Source of the DNA: Muricoccus harenae
Lineage (GTDB): Bacteria; Pseudomonadota; Alphaproteobacteria; Acetobacterales; Acetobacteraceae
Direction of reading: 5' to 3'
NCBI RefSeq assembly: GCF_009848505.1
Contig: NZ_WWDL01000008.1
Coordinates: 62,001 to 126,000 of the forward strand
DNA: 64,000 nucleotides
Shown here piece by piece: positions 56,194-64,000 of this stretch. Position 1 is the first letter of the stretch. Each line of letters begins with the position of its first letter. Position numbers and translations under genes: made by a program. The notes below the pieces were generated by a model. It saw only the letters and a list, made by a program, of their open reading frames with translations. It did not search any database and had not been told where the DNA came from.

Positions 56194-57171
56194 ATGCTGA
56201 TCCGGAGGGCGGCGCTCGCCGCGCTTCCTGGGCTGTTGGCGCTTGCACGCCCCGCGCTGGCCCAGGGCACATTCCCCGATCGACCCTTGCGCCTCGTCGT
56301 GCCCTTCCCCGCCGGCGGTGCGACGGATGCGCTGGCGCGCGTGATCGCCCAGGCCATGGCGCCCACGCTCGGCCAGCCCGTGGCCGTGGAGAACCGCGCC
56401 GGCGCCGCCGGGGCGATCGGAGCTGAGGCGGTGGCGCGCGCTGTGCCGGACGGGCACAGCTTCCTGATGTCCACCAGCAGCACCCATGCGGTGCTGCCCG
56501 CCGTGCAGCCGCGCATGCCCTATGACGCGGAGAAGGATTTCGCCTCGATCGGGCTGGTGGCGACCGCGACGAACATTCTGATCGCCAGCACGAAGCTGGC
56601 GGCGAACAACGTGGCGGAGCTGATCGCGCTGGCGAAGTCGCGGCCCGGCACGCTGAACTTCGCCTCCTCCGGCACCGGGACGGTGACGCATCTGATCGGG
56701 GAGATGTTTCGGATGCGGGCGGGCATCCAAGTGGAGCATGTGCCCTTCCGGGGCGGGGTGCAGTCGGTGCCCGGGCTGGTGGATGGATCGATCCAGTTCC
56801 TGTTCGACAGCGTGGTCTGGTCCCTGCCGCTGATCCGCGAAGGACGGATTAAGGGGCTGGCCGTCACGTCCTCCCGGCGCTCCGCCCTGGCGCCCGACAT
56901 GCCCACGGTGGCGGAAAGCGGGCTGCCTGGCTTCGAGGGCGACACCTGGTTCGGCCTCTCGGCGCCCGGCGGCACGCCGCCCGCGGCGCTGGCGAAGCTT
57001 TCCGGGGCGCTGCAGGCGGCGTTGCGGGCGCCGGGCACGGCCGAGGCGCTGGCCCGCTTTGGCGCGGAGCCGGCGGCGGATGCATCGTCCGGCGCTTTCG
57101 ATGCGCTGATCGCGGCTGACAAGGCGAAATGGGGCGCGGTGGTGCGCGAAGCAGGGGTGAAGGTGGAATGA
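56194..57171 (+). CDS. Bug/TctC-family tripartite tricarboxylate receptor
   Basis: 325 residues from ATG 56194, eight bases after GGAGG; an ATG at 56188 is too close to it. Signal peptide LIRRAALAALPGLLALARPALAQ, then FPDRPLRLVVPFPAGGATDALARVIAQ, QPVAVENRAGAAGAIGAE and VPFRGGVQSVPGLVDGSIQFL. Coupled by ATGA to a lyase gene, so its ligand is probably the lyase substrate or a precursor: likely a C4-C6 hydroxy- or methyl-dicarboxylate. Confidence 0.92.
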   Translation: MLIRRAALAALPGLLALARPALAQGTFPDRPLRLVVPFPAGGATDALARVIAQAMAPTLGQPVAVENRAGAAGAIGAEAVARAVPDGHSFLMSTSSTHAVLPAVQPRMPYDAEKDFASIGLVATATNILIASTKLAANNVAELIALAKSRPGTLNFASSGTGTVTHLIGEMFRMRAGIQVEHVPFRGGVQSVPGLVDGSIQFLFDSVVWSLPLIREGRIKGLAVTSSRRSALAPDMPTVAESGLPGFEGDTWFGLSAPGGTPPAALAKLSGALQAALRAPGTAEALARFGAEPAADASSGAFDALIAADKAKWGAVVREAGVKVE

Positions 57172-58019
57172 CGCGACCGCATTTCCGGGACCTTGTCGCC
57201 TCCGAGCGGCCGCTGGTCTTGCCGGGGGCGCATGACGCGCTATCCGCGCGTCTGATCCAGCGGGCGGGGTTCAAGGCCTATTTCGTCGGTGGCTTTCCGG
57301 TGGCCGGGGTGCGCCATGCGTTGCCGGATATCGGGCTGCTCGGACAAGGGGAATTCCAGGCGGCCTATCGGGACATTCTCGCCGCATCGGACCTGCCGGT
57401 GCTGCTGGATGCCGACAATGGCTACGGCGATGTGAAGAACATCGTCCACATCGTGCAGTCCTATGAGCGGCTGGGCGGGCAGGCGATCTTCTTCGAGGAC
57501 CAGGCCTCGCCCAAGCGCTGCGGCCATATCGCGGGGAAGGAGCTGCTGCCGGCGGAGCGGATGGAGGCGAATATCCGCGCGGCCACCGGGGAGCGGCTGG
57601 ACCCGCGCACCTTCATCATTGCCCGCACCGATGCGCGGGAGGTGCATGACCTGGACGAGGCGCTGCGGCGTGGCGAGCGCTACCTGCGCGCCGGGGCGGA
57701 CGGGTTGTTCATCGAGGCGCCGCTGAACCTGGAGGAGATGGCGCGTATCACGCGGGAGCTGCCCGCGGTGCATCTGGCGAACATGCTGGAGGGCGGGCGC
57801 ACGCCGCTGCTTTCACCCTCGGATCTAGCGAAGCTGGGCTTCGAGATGGTGATCTACGGCATCTCGCTGATGATGCACGCGGTGAAGACGATGCAGGCGG
57901 TGCTGGCCGACATCGCCTCGGGCGAGTTTCGGATGCGCGGGCAGGGCGTGGGCTTCGAGGAGTTCAAGAACCTCGTGGACATGCCGCGCTGGAGCGGGAT
58001 TGAGGACCGCTACCGGTAA
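57168..58019 (+). CDS. Isocitrate lyase/PEP mutase-family enzyme
   Basis: 283 residues. LPGAHDALSARLIQRAGFKAYFVGGF, metal-binding LLDADNGYGD and IFFEDQASPKRCGHIAGKEL with the family Cys-containing KRCGH motif, then IIARTDAREVHDLDEAL. This matches the carboxyphosphonoenolpyruvate mutase / 2,3-dimethylmalate lyase / oxaloacetate decarboxylase group. A C-C cleavage of a substituted malate is the best guess. Coupled to the Bug receptor upstream. Its stop is 11 bases from the convergent TRAP gene. Confidence 0.87.
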   Translation: MTRPHFRDLVASERPLVLPGAHDALSARLIQRAGFKAYFVGGFPVAGVRHALPDIGLLGQGEFQAAYRDILAASDLPVLLDADNGYGDVKNIVHIVQSYERLGGQAIFFEDQASPKRCGHIAGKELLPAERMEANIRAATGERLDPRTFIIARTDAREVHDLDEALRRGERYLRAGADGLFIEAPLNLEEMARITRELPAVHLANMLEGGRTPLLSPSDLAKLGFEMVIYGISLMMHAVKTMQAVLADIASGEFRMRGQGVGFEEFKNLVDMPRWSGIEDRYR

Positions 58020-58030
58020 GGCAGGGGATG

Positions 58031-59326
58031 TTACAGCGCCCCTGCCAGCCGTGGCAGGAACAGGACCAGTTCCGGCACGAAGGTCACCAGCAACAGTGCT
58101 CCGGTCATCGCCGCCACGAACCATACCACCCAGGGGAAGGTGGATTCGATCGAGCAGCCTGCCACGCGGCAGGTCACCATCAGGTTCACCGCCATGGGCG
58201 GGGTGAAGGCGCCGACGGCCACGTTCATCGTCAGGATCACGCCGAACCAGGTGAGATTCCAGCCGAAGGCCTGCGCGATCGGCAGCAGGATCGGGAGGAA
58301 GACGAGGAAGATGGAGATGGCATCGATCAACGTGCCGGCGACCAGCACCACGATCGTGATGAGCAGCAGCATCAGCGTCGCGTTGTCGGTCAGTCCGATG
58401 AGGGAATGCGCGAGCGCATCGAAGGCGCCGAGCGTGCTGCCGGCATGGGCGAAGATGGTGGCGAGCGCGATGATGATGAGGACGACGGCCGAGACTTCGG
58501 CAGCATCGCCCAGCACGGCGTAGATGTCCCGCCAACCGAGGGTGCGATAGACCGCGAGGCCAACGAAGAGGCCATAGAAGACGGCGACCACCGCCGCCTC
58601 CGTCGGCGTGAAGGCACCGGTGCGCAGGCCGCCGAGGATCACCACGGGCGCGGCAAGCCCCCAGATGGCGCCCTTGAAGGCTTGCCAAAGGGGGACGCGG
58701 ACCTCGCCGGGGGCGGGCAGGCCGAACTGGCCGCGCCGGGCGAGCCAGATGGCGGGAAGCAGCAGCGACAGTCCGGCCAGGAGCCCCGGCACCATCCCGC
58801 CGATGAACAGCGCGGGCACCGATACGCCCGGCACCAGCACCGCATAGACGATGAAGGGGATGGAGGGTGGGATGAGCACCGCCGTGGAGCCCGCCGCCGC
58901 GACGAGGGAGGCGGTATAGGGGCGCGGGTAGCCCTGGCGCAGCATGGGGGGAAGCATGACGGCCGCGACGGCCGCGGCATCGGCCGCGCCAGAGCCGGAG
59001 ATGCCGCCGAGCACCATGCAGACCAGCACGGCCACGATGGCCAGCCCGCCACGGCGCGGGCCGACCAGGGCGGCGGCGAAATCCACCAACCGCTGTGCGA
59101 CGCCCGAGCGTTCGAACACCATGCCGGCCAGCACGAACATCGGCAGCGCCAGGAGCGGGTATTTGGCGATGCCCGTCCAAACATTGGTGGGCAGGGCCAT
59201 GACGCCCAGCCCTTCCACCCCGATGACGAGGATGCCGGCGGTGCCGAGCGCCACCCCGATGGGTGCGCCCAGGAAGAGCAGGCCGAAGAAGGCCAGCAGG
59301 AGGATCGTCGAGCCTTCGAGGATCAC
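58031..59326 (-). CDS. dctM: TRAP transporter large permease (DctM type)
   Basis: 431 residues, about 12 helices. LLLLAFFGLLFLGAPIGVALG, ISGSGAADAAAVAAVMLPPMLRQGYPRPYTASLVAAAGSTAVLIPPSIPFIVYAV and GTLIDAISIFLVFLPILLPIA are typical DctM. Sodium-driven organic-acid uptake with DctQ and DctP. GTG start at 59326 overlaps the dctQ stop. Confidence 0.93.
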   Translation of the reverse strand: MILEGSTILLLAFFGLLFLGAPIGVALGTAGILVIGVEGLGVMALPTNVWTGIAKYPLLALPMFVLAGMVFERSGVAQRLVDFAAALVGPRRGGLAIVAVLVCMVLGGISGSGAADAAAVAAVMLPPMLRQGYPRPYTASLVAAAGSTAVLIPPSIPFIVYAVLVPGVSVPALFIGGMVPGLLAGLSLLLPAIWLARRGQFGLPAPGEVRVPLWQAFKGAIWGLAAPVVILGGLRTGAFTPTEAAVVAVFYGLFVGLAVYRTLGWRDIYAVLGDAAEVSAVVLIIIALATIFAHAGSTLGAFDALAHSLIGLTDNATLMLLLITIVVLVAGTLIDAISIFLVFLPILLPIAQAFGWNLTWFGVILTMNVAVGAFTPPMAVNLMVTCRVAGCSIESTFPWVVWFVAAMTGALLLVTFVPELVLFLPRLAGAL

Positions 59327-59841
59327 GAGGCGCGCGCCACCCGGATCATGCGGCCGGCAATCCGCAGGACGATGACGGCGGAGAGCACCGGCATCCACAC
59401 CGTGTAGAGCCATTGCGGCACGCCGAGGCCGGGGGAGAGGGATTCGAAGCGGTACTCGTCCCAGGTATAGAGGGCGCCGAGCCAACCAATTCCCGCAAAG
59501 AGGGCGAGGGAGATGAGCAGTAGCCCGATCTCGATCCGGCGCGCGACGCGGACGGGCATGCGCTCGGTGAAGAAGGTCATGCGGATGTGGCGGTCCGAGG
59601 CGAAGGCGGCGGCGGTGCCGAGAAAGGTCAGCACCACCATGATCGCCACGGAATACTCCTCGGTGAAGGCGAAGGAGATGCTGGTGAAGTAGCGCACCAG
59701 CACATTGGCGAAGGTGATGATGGCGAGCGCAGCCATCGCAAGCGCCGCCAGCGCGCCCTCCAGCGTGACCGGGATTCGCGGTGGGGCTTCGCCCAGTTGC
59801 AGGCCGCGCGCCTGGACATCCGCGTGGGGCTGCTCGCTCAC
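59323..59841 (-). CDS. dctQ: TRAP transporter small permease (DctQ type)
   Basis: 172 residues, four helices, with the DctQ pattern ANVLVRYF...FAFTEEYSVAIMVVLTFLGTAAAFASDRHIRM. GTG start at 59841, six bases after dctP. A soluble 25-residue N-terminus precedes the first helix. Confidence 0.9.
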   Translation of the reverse strand: MSEQPHADVQARGLQLGEAPPRIPVTLEGALAALAMAALAIITFANVLVRYFTSISFAFTEEYSVAIMVVLTFLGTAAAFASDRHIRMTFFTERMPVRVARRIEIGLLLISLALFAGIGWLGALYTWDEYRFESLSPGLGVPQWLYTVWMPVLSAVIVLRIAGRMIRVARAS

Positions 59842-59847
59842 AGTCGG

Positions 59848-60891
59848 TCAGCTCACCTTGGCGATGGCGCCTTCGGCCTTGTGCACCAGCTCGGTGCCCA
59901 CGGTCGCGGCCCATTTGTCGAAGACCGGGCGCGTGGCCTGGGCGAAGGCGCGCTTCTCGGCAGCGGAGAGGTCGATCACCTCCACGCCCCGGCGGGCGCA
60001 TTCGTCCAGGGAGGAGCGGTCGCCATTCGCGCCGAGGCCCTTGCGCGCGGCGTTGTTGCCGGCCTGCCCGGCCTCGCGCGCGGATTCCACCACGATCTCG
60101 CGGTCGCGCGGCTCAAGGCTGGCGAGCACCGGCTTGCTGAGGGAGACGATCCCCGCATCGGCGCAGTAGTTCCACATGGTCAGGTGCTTCTGGGCCAGCG
60201 TGTCCATGCGGAAACCGAGGAAGAGGTTCACCGGGTTCTCCTGCCCGTCCACCGCCCCGGTGGAGAGGGCAGGCTGCAGGTCGGCAAAGGACATCTGCAC
60301 GGGGTTGGCGCCGAGGGCGGAGTAGATGTCGGAGAAGATGGCGCCGGCGGCGAAGCGGATCTTCAGCCCCCGCAGGTCGGCCGGGGCGCGGATGGCGCGC
60401 TTGGAGTTGCTGATCTCGCGGAAGCCGTTCTCGCCCCAGGCCAGGGGCTCCACATCCCGCTGTGCCAGCACGCGGAACAGCGTCTGGCCGACCTCGCCAC
60501 CTACCAGCGCATCGAAAGCGGCGGTGCTGGGCATGAGGAAGGGAAGGGAGAAGAGGTTCATCTCCCGCACCTGGGGGGAGATGTTGATGGTGGAGAAGAC
60601 GGCGCCGTCGATCACGCCCTGGCGAATCGCCAGCAGTTCCCGGGTCTGGTCGCCGCCGACGAGGGAGGAGCCGGGATAGACCTTGAAGTTCAGCCGCCCC
60701 TGGGAGCGTTGGTTTACGAGTTCGGCCCAGACGAAGGCGGATTCCGACAGCGCGATCGGCCGATTGCCGACGACGGTGATCTTGTATTCCGGCTTGTAGC
60801 GGGTTTGCGCCCGCCCGATCACGGGCATGGCCAGGACCGGCAGGGCAGCGCCCGCGGAGAGCAGGCTTCGGCGGTTCACGCGCTGGCTCAT
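59848..60891 (-). CDS. dctP: TRAP transporter solute-binding protein (DctP type)
   Basis: 347 residues with a Tat-like leader (NRRSLLSAGAALPVLAMPVIGRAQ). Mature DctP domain: YKITVVGNRPIALSESAFVWAELVNQRSQGRLNFKVYPGSSLVGGDQTRE, LKIRFAAGAIFSDIYSALGANPVQM and GAVDGQENPVNLFLGF with the conserved Arg for the ligand carboxylate. Binds an organic acid in the periplasm. First gene of the dctPQM set. Confidence 0.92.
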   Translation of the reverse strand: MSQRVNRRSLLSAGAALPVLAMPVIGRAQTRYKPEYKITVVGNRPIALSESAFVWAELVNQRSQGRLNFKVYPGSSLVGGDQTRELLAIRQGVIDGAVFSTINISPQVREMNLFSLPFLMPSTAAFDALVGGEVGQTLFRVLAQRDVEPLAWGENGFREISNSKRAIRAPADLRGLKIRFAAGAIFSDIYSALGANPVQMSFADLQPALSTGAVDGQENPVNLFLGFRMDTLAQKHLTMWNYCADAGIVSLSKPVLASLEPRDREIVVESAREAGQAGNNAARKGLGANGDRSSLDECARRGVEVIDLSAAEKRAFAQATRPVFDKWAATVGTELVHKAEGAIAKVS

Positions 60892-60990
60892 CGTTTCCGA
60901 CCCTCATATTGTTGCGATCACTCTGCGAGAGCATGGCGGAGGCGGCAAGGGCTGGCTTGGCTTGCCTCAATGGCCGGGGCAGGTTGAGGC

Positions 60991-61545
60991 ATGACCGAAC
61001 GCGAGAAGATGCTGGCCGCGCTTCCCTATGATGGAATGGATCCGGCGCTGCTGTCTGAGCGCTACCGGGCTCGCGCCCTCATCCTGCGCATGGATGCCCT
61101 GCCGCCCGAGGATGAGGCGGCTCGCCGCGCGGCGCTGGAGGAGCTTCTGGGCTTCATCGGCGACAAGACCATGGTGATGCCGGGCTTCCGCTGCGACTAC
61201 GGCTCCAACATCCGCATCGGCGTTGCGAGCTACGTCAACTTCAACTGCGTCTTCCTGGATTGCGCGCCCATCGTCCTGGGGGACCACTGCCAGGTGGCGC
61301 CCGCCGTGCAGATCTACACCGCGACCCATCCGCTGGAGCCCGGCCCTCGCGCGGCGGGGATCGAGAGCGCGCATCCCGTGACCATCGGGCGCAACGTTTG
61401 GCTCGGCGGCGGCTGCATCGTGCTGCCGGGGGTGACGATTGGGGATGACACGGTGGTGGGCGCCGGGGCGGTGGTGAACCGGGACCTGCCACCGGGCGTG
61501 CTGGCGGTGGGAAACCCGGCGCGGGTAGTGCGGAAGCTTTCCTAG
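60991..61545 (+). CDS. maa: Maltose/galactoside O-acetyltransferase-family protein
   Basis: 184 residues of the Maa/NodL/LacA type. The N-terminal TEREKMLAALPYDGMDPALLSERYRARAL helix region precedes a left-handed beta-helix of hexapeptide repeats (IRIGVASYVNFNCVFLD, IVLGDHCQVAPAVQIYTATHPL with the catalytic His, GRNVWLGGGCIVLPGVTIGDDTVVGAGAVV). Transfers acetyl from acetyl-CoA to a sugar or similar hydroxyl; acceptor unknown. Symbol is for the family. Confidence 0.87.
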   Translation: MTEREKMLAALPYDGMDPALLSERYRARALILRMDALPPEDEAARRAALEELLGFIGDKTMVMPGFRCDYGSNIRIGVASYVNFNCVFLDCAPIVLGDHCQVAPAVQIYTATHPLEPGPRAAGIESAHPVTIGRNVWLGGGCIVLPGVTIGDDTVVGAGAVVNRDLPPGVLAVGNPARVVRKLS

Positions 61546-61578
61546 CGGCCTACTTCCCTGTGCGCTTGCCTTCGGGGA

Positions 61579-62100
61579 TCAACGGCGGCCGGGCGACCCG
61601 CGTTCGCTGTCGGCGCCATGGTGGCGGCCCTGCCGGACAAGCCCGTCCACGACCGCGCCGGTCGCGAAGGCGTAGATCGCCTTGTGCAGCAGGTCGATCA
61701 CCTGTTCGTTCACCGGCCAAGTCCAGGGGGGCGCCCCGACGCCGGTGGCGTTCTCCAGCGTCTGGTCGTTCAGCAGCCTGACATTGAGGAAAATAAAGGA
61801 GCCCACCGGACCGCGAATGCCCGAACGCGCCATCATCGCCCGCGCCACGCCGAGCAGGATGCCCTGGCCCCAATGCATGGCCCAGTTCAGCCCAAGCCGC
61901 TCCCGATCCGGTCTGCGGGGTAGCCCGAGCAGCCGTTCCAGCGTGTGGGCGGGGACATAGGAATTCGGGCGCCCGGTGATCGCCTGCTCGAGCTTCTCCG
62001 CAGCCGTCATCGCTGCAACGCCGACAAGGCCCGCGAGCAAGCCCTGCATGATCAGCTCCGCAGAACCATGCCCCACGTCACCCTTGGGTCGGTTGCGCAT
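61579..62100 (-). CDS. Membrane protein of unknown function
   Basis: 173 residues; ATG 62100 or ATG 62049 (residue 18) are both possible starts. Weakly hydrophobic helices: LIMQGLLAGLVGVAAMTAAEKL, MHWGQGILLGVARAMM, PVGSFIFLNVRLL and AIYAFATGAVVDGLV, separated by Arg-rich loops. I do not recognise the family. The hydrophobic pattern and steady codon use argue for a real gene. Confidence 0.6.
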   Translation of the reverse strand: MRNRPKGDVGHGSAELIMQGLLAGLVGVAAMTAAEKLEQAITGRPNSYVPAHTLERLLGLPRRPDRERLGLNWAMHWGQGILLGVARAMMARSGIRGPVGSFIFLNVRLLNDQTLENATGVGAPPWTWPVNEQVIDLLHKAIYAFATGAVVDGLVRQGRHHGADSERGSPGRR

Positions 62101-62251
62101 GCGTCAGCTGCCCCTTTCGGATGGTCAATAGCGGGAATTCTGCTGTCCAACATCCTGGTCGGGGAGACGGTTTCAGCGACGGGCCATATTGGTCGGCCCA
62201 GCCCACGTGCTGAAGCAGTGCGGCGGGCCGCCATGGAGGAGGCCGTGGAGG
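62101..62251. other. Non-coding gap
   Basis: 151 bases between the unknown membrane protein start and the end of the peptide ABC operon. No RNA gene or strong hairpin seen; it presumably contains the promoter of the membrane protein gene. Confidence 0.4.
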
Positions 62252-62989
62252 CTACGCTTCCTCCAACTCATGCGAGAGGCGGATGAGATCCTGGGTGTGC
62301 GGGTGCTTTGCCTGTCCAGCGCGCAAGGTGGCCTCGTCCAACTCCTCCACGATCTTGCCGCCCTGCATCACCGCCAGCCGTCCGCAGAGATGCGCCACCA
62401 CAGCCAGGTTGTGCGAGACGAGGATGCAGGTGAGGCCACGTGCGGCGCGAAGATCGGCCAGGAGGTTCAGCACCTCGGCCTGCACCGAGACGTCGAGGGC
62501 GCTGGTAGGCTCGTCCAGCAACAGCACGCGGGGATCGGCGATCAGGGCGCGGGCGATAGCCACGCGCTGGCGCTGGCCGCCAGAGAGCTGGTGCGGGTAG
62601 CGGAAGCGCGCGGCGCGAGGGAGGGCCACTTCCTCCAATGCGCGGAGGATGCGGGCATCGGCGCCGGCCACGCCATGAACGGCCAGGGGCTCGGACAGGA
62701 TGCGGTCCACCGTCTGCCGGGGATGCAGGGAGCCATAGGGGTCCTGAAAGACCATTTGGACCGTGCGGAAAAAGGCGCGGCCCCGGCGGCGGGTGAGGGG
62801 CTTGCCGTCCACGGCCATGCGGCCGGTCCATTCCGTGACCAGCCCGGCGATGGCGCGCAGCACGGTGGACTTGCCGCTTCCGCTCTCACCCACCAGCCCG
62901 AAGGTCTCGCCCGGGGAAACGTGGAAGGAAACGCCGCGCACCGCGTGGTTGGTGCCGAAGCGGACATCGAGGCTATCAATCTCGATCAT
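62252..62989 (-). CDS. dppF: Dipeptide/oligopeptide ABC transporter ATP-binding protein (DppF type)
   Basis: 245 residues from ATG 62989, overlapping the previous stop (ATGA). Walker [27 protein letters not shown] (the DppF/OppF Q-loop), signature [15 protein letters not shown], Walker [21 protein letters not shown] and switch SHNLAVV. Truncated at the C-terminus relative to E. coli DppF (about 330), lacking most of the oligopeptide C-domain, a common short form. Confidence 0.9.
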   Translation of the reverse strand: MIEIDSLDVRFGTNHAVRGVSFHVSPGETFGLVGESGSGKSTVLRAIAGLVTEWTGRMAVDGKPLTRRRGRAFFRTVQMVFQDPYGSLHPRQTVDRILSEPLAVHGVAGADARILRALEEVALPRAARFRYPHQLSGGQRQRVAIARALIADPRVLLLDEPTSALDVSVQAEVLNLLADLRAARGLTCILVSHNLAVVAHLCGRLAVMQGGKIVEELDEATLRAGQAKHPHTQDLIRLSHELEEA

Positions 62990-63846
62990 GGGCGCGGCGC
63001 CAGCCATGCGGGGTCCCGCGCCAGCGTGGGCAGGCGGGGGCGCTTCTCGGTGAGGCTGGGGATGCATTCCAGCAGGCCGCGCGTGTAGCCATGGGTGGCC
63101 TTGTGGAGGTCCGCCGCGGGCAGTTCCTCCATCACCTGGCCAGCATACATTACCGCCACCCGGTCGCAGAAATGGGAGACGAGCGGCAGGTCGTGGCTGA
63201 TGAGCATCAGCGCCATGCCGCGGCTGTCCACCAGTTCCTCGATCAGGCGGAGGATCTCGGCCTGGACGCTGGCGTCGAGGGCGGAGGTGGGCTCGTCGGC
63301 GATCAGCAGCTCGGGGTTGGAGGCCAGCATCATGGCGATCATCACGCGCTGGCCCATGCCGCCCGAGAGCTCATGCGGATAGGCATCATGGACGCGGCGC
63401 GGGTCGCGGATCTGCACGCTCTCCAGCAGGTTCAGCGTAGCCTCGCGCGCCTCCTTCGCCCCGATCCTGCTGTGGGCGCGCAGGGCTTCGGCGATCTGGG
63501 CGCCGGCCGTCATCACCGGGTTCAGGCTGTATTTCGGATCCTGCAGGATCAGCCCGATGCGGCCGCCGCGCAGCGCGCGCATCTGGCGCTCCGAGGCGTG
63601 AAGGATATCGGTTTCGCCGAAGCGCAGCGCATCTGCCCGCACCTTCGCGGATGCCGGCAGGAGGCGCATCAGGGCGCGGCCGGTGACGGACTTGCCCGAT
63701 CCGCTCTCTCCCACGATTCCCAGCTTCTCTTTCCCGAGGGAGAAGGAGACGCCGCGCACTGCATGGGTGACCCCGGTTGCGGAGGAAAAATCGACGCGGA
63801 GATTCTTTACCTCCACGAGGGGGGGCACCAGGGGCGGCATGCTCAT
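62986..63846 (-). CDS. dppD: Dipeptide/oligopeptide ABC transporter ATP-binding protein (DppD type)
   Basis: 286 residues from ATG 63846. Walker [30 protein letters not shown], signature [15 protein letters not shown], Walker [21 protein letters not shown] and switch SHDLPLV. The C-terminal [13 protein letters not shown] region is intact. Start overlaps the permease stop (ATGA). Powers peptide or nickel-type import with DppF. Confidence 0.92.
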   Translation of the reverse strand: MSMPPLVPPLVEVKNLRVDFSSATGVTHAVRGVSFSLGKEKLGIVGESGSGKSVTGRALMRLLPASAKVRADALRFGETDILHASERQMRALRGGRIGLILQDPKYSLNPVMTAGAQIAEALRAHSRIGAKEAREATLNLLESVQIRDPRRVHDAYPHELSGGMGQRVMIAMMLASNPELLIADEPTSALDASVQAEILRLIEELVDSRGMALMLISHDLPLVSHFCDRVAVMYAGQVMEELPAADLHKATHGYTRGLLECIPSLTEKRPRLPTLARDPAWLAPRP

Positions 63847-64000
63847 CGTTGCTTCGGGTCCAGCACGTCGCGCAGCCCGTCCCCGAGCAGGTTGAAGGCG
63901 AGGGAGGCGGCGAAGATTGCAATGCCGGGCATCACGGCCACCCACCATTGCTCCAGGATGAAGCGGCGGGCCGTCGCGATCATCGTGCCCCATTCCGGCA
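63843..64000 (-). CDS. dppC: Dipeptide-type ABC transporter permease (DppC), C-terminal fragment
   Basis: Frame open to the window edge; the last 51 residues are present. [25 protein letters not shown]... then [21 protein letters not shown] is the standard DppC/OppC terminus. The stop overlaps dppD by four bases. The rest of the operon lies outside. Confidence 0.9.
   Translation of the reverse strand, partial: PEWGTMIATARRFILEQWWVAVMPGIAIFAASLAFNLLGDGLRDVLDPKQR

Overview
The window reads as one continuous stretch of a GC-rich (about 70% by eye) alphaproteobacterial chromosome. The best match is Acetobacteraceae, close to Roseomonas. The reasons are an lptF-lptG-lptD-surA-rsmA envelope block, lspA-ileS next to a BamF-like (DUF3035) lipoprotein and an M16 peptidase pair, three tripartite-tricarboxylate (Bug/TctC) receptors, and very tight ATGA/GTGA gene overlaps. 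I see no rRNA, tRNA, CRISPR array, prophage or insertion sequence. No gap between genes exceeds 300 bases.

Layout. 1-2455: end of an iron-type ABC permease, an FAD-linked 2-hydroxyacid dehydrogenase and a trypsin-like lipoprotein protease. 2536-9559 (+): LPS export and outer-membrane assembly (lptF, lptG, lptD, surA), then rsmA. 9642-16815 (-): a candidate single operon, deoR-type regulator, HAD phosphatase, phnD, phnC, phnE1, phnE2, glpD and a small secreted protein, with a second phnD-like gene divergent at 16923. This couples a phosphonate-type importer to glycerol-3-phosphate oxidation and is the most interesting system here. 17974-21301: small secreted proteins, a nucleotidyltransferase, a chalcone-isomerase-like protein and an acyl-CoA hydrolase. 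21426-25528 (+): a polyamine-type ABC transporter whose ATPase has lost several catalytic motifs. 25664-29194 (+): an exported superoxide dismutase, a crotonase, a Bug receptor and a leaderless binding protein.

29207-35952 (-): M16 peptidase pair, BamF-like lipoprotein, lspA and ileS. 36217-38770: enolase-superfamily enzyme, Bug receptor and DUF3297 protein. 38846-44092 (-): glycosyltransferase, polyketide synthase, glycosyltransferase. The PKS stops at the start of its dehydratase domain and the following glycosyltransferase lacks its N-terminal part, which suggests an internal deletion. An AT-rich gap (about 38% GC) precedes this cluster. 44268-50577: 2-hydroxyacid dehydrogenase, two SDRs, pobA, a crotonase and an MFS transporter.

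50574-55938 (-): complete urtABCDE urea transporter with a strong sigma-54-type promoter upstream of urtA. 56194-58019 (+): Bug receptor coupled to an isocitrate lyase/PEP mutase-family enzyme, converging on a TRAP transporter (58031-60891, -). 60991-64000: a sugar O-acetyltransferase, a small membrane protein and the 3' end of a dipeptide ABC transporter operon running off the window.

The overall picture is a metabolically versatile soil, water or plant-associated bacterium that imports organic acids, urea, polyamines, peptides and organophosphorus compounds. Functional names rest on motif and family recognition by reading; no database search was run.
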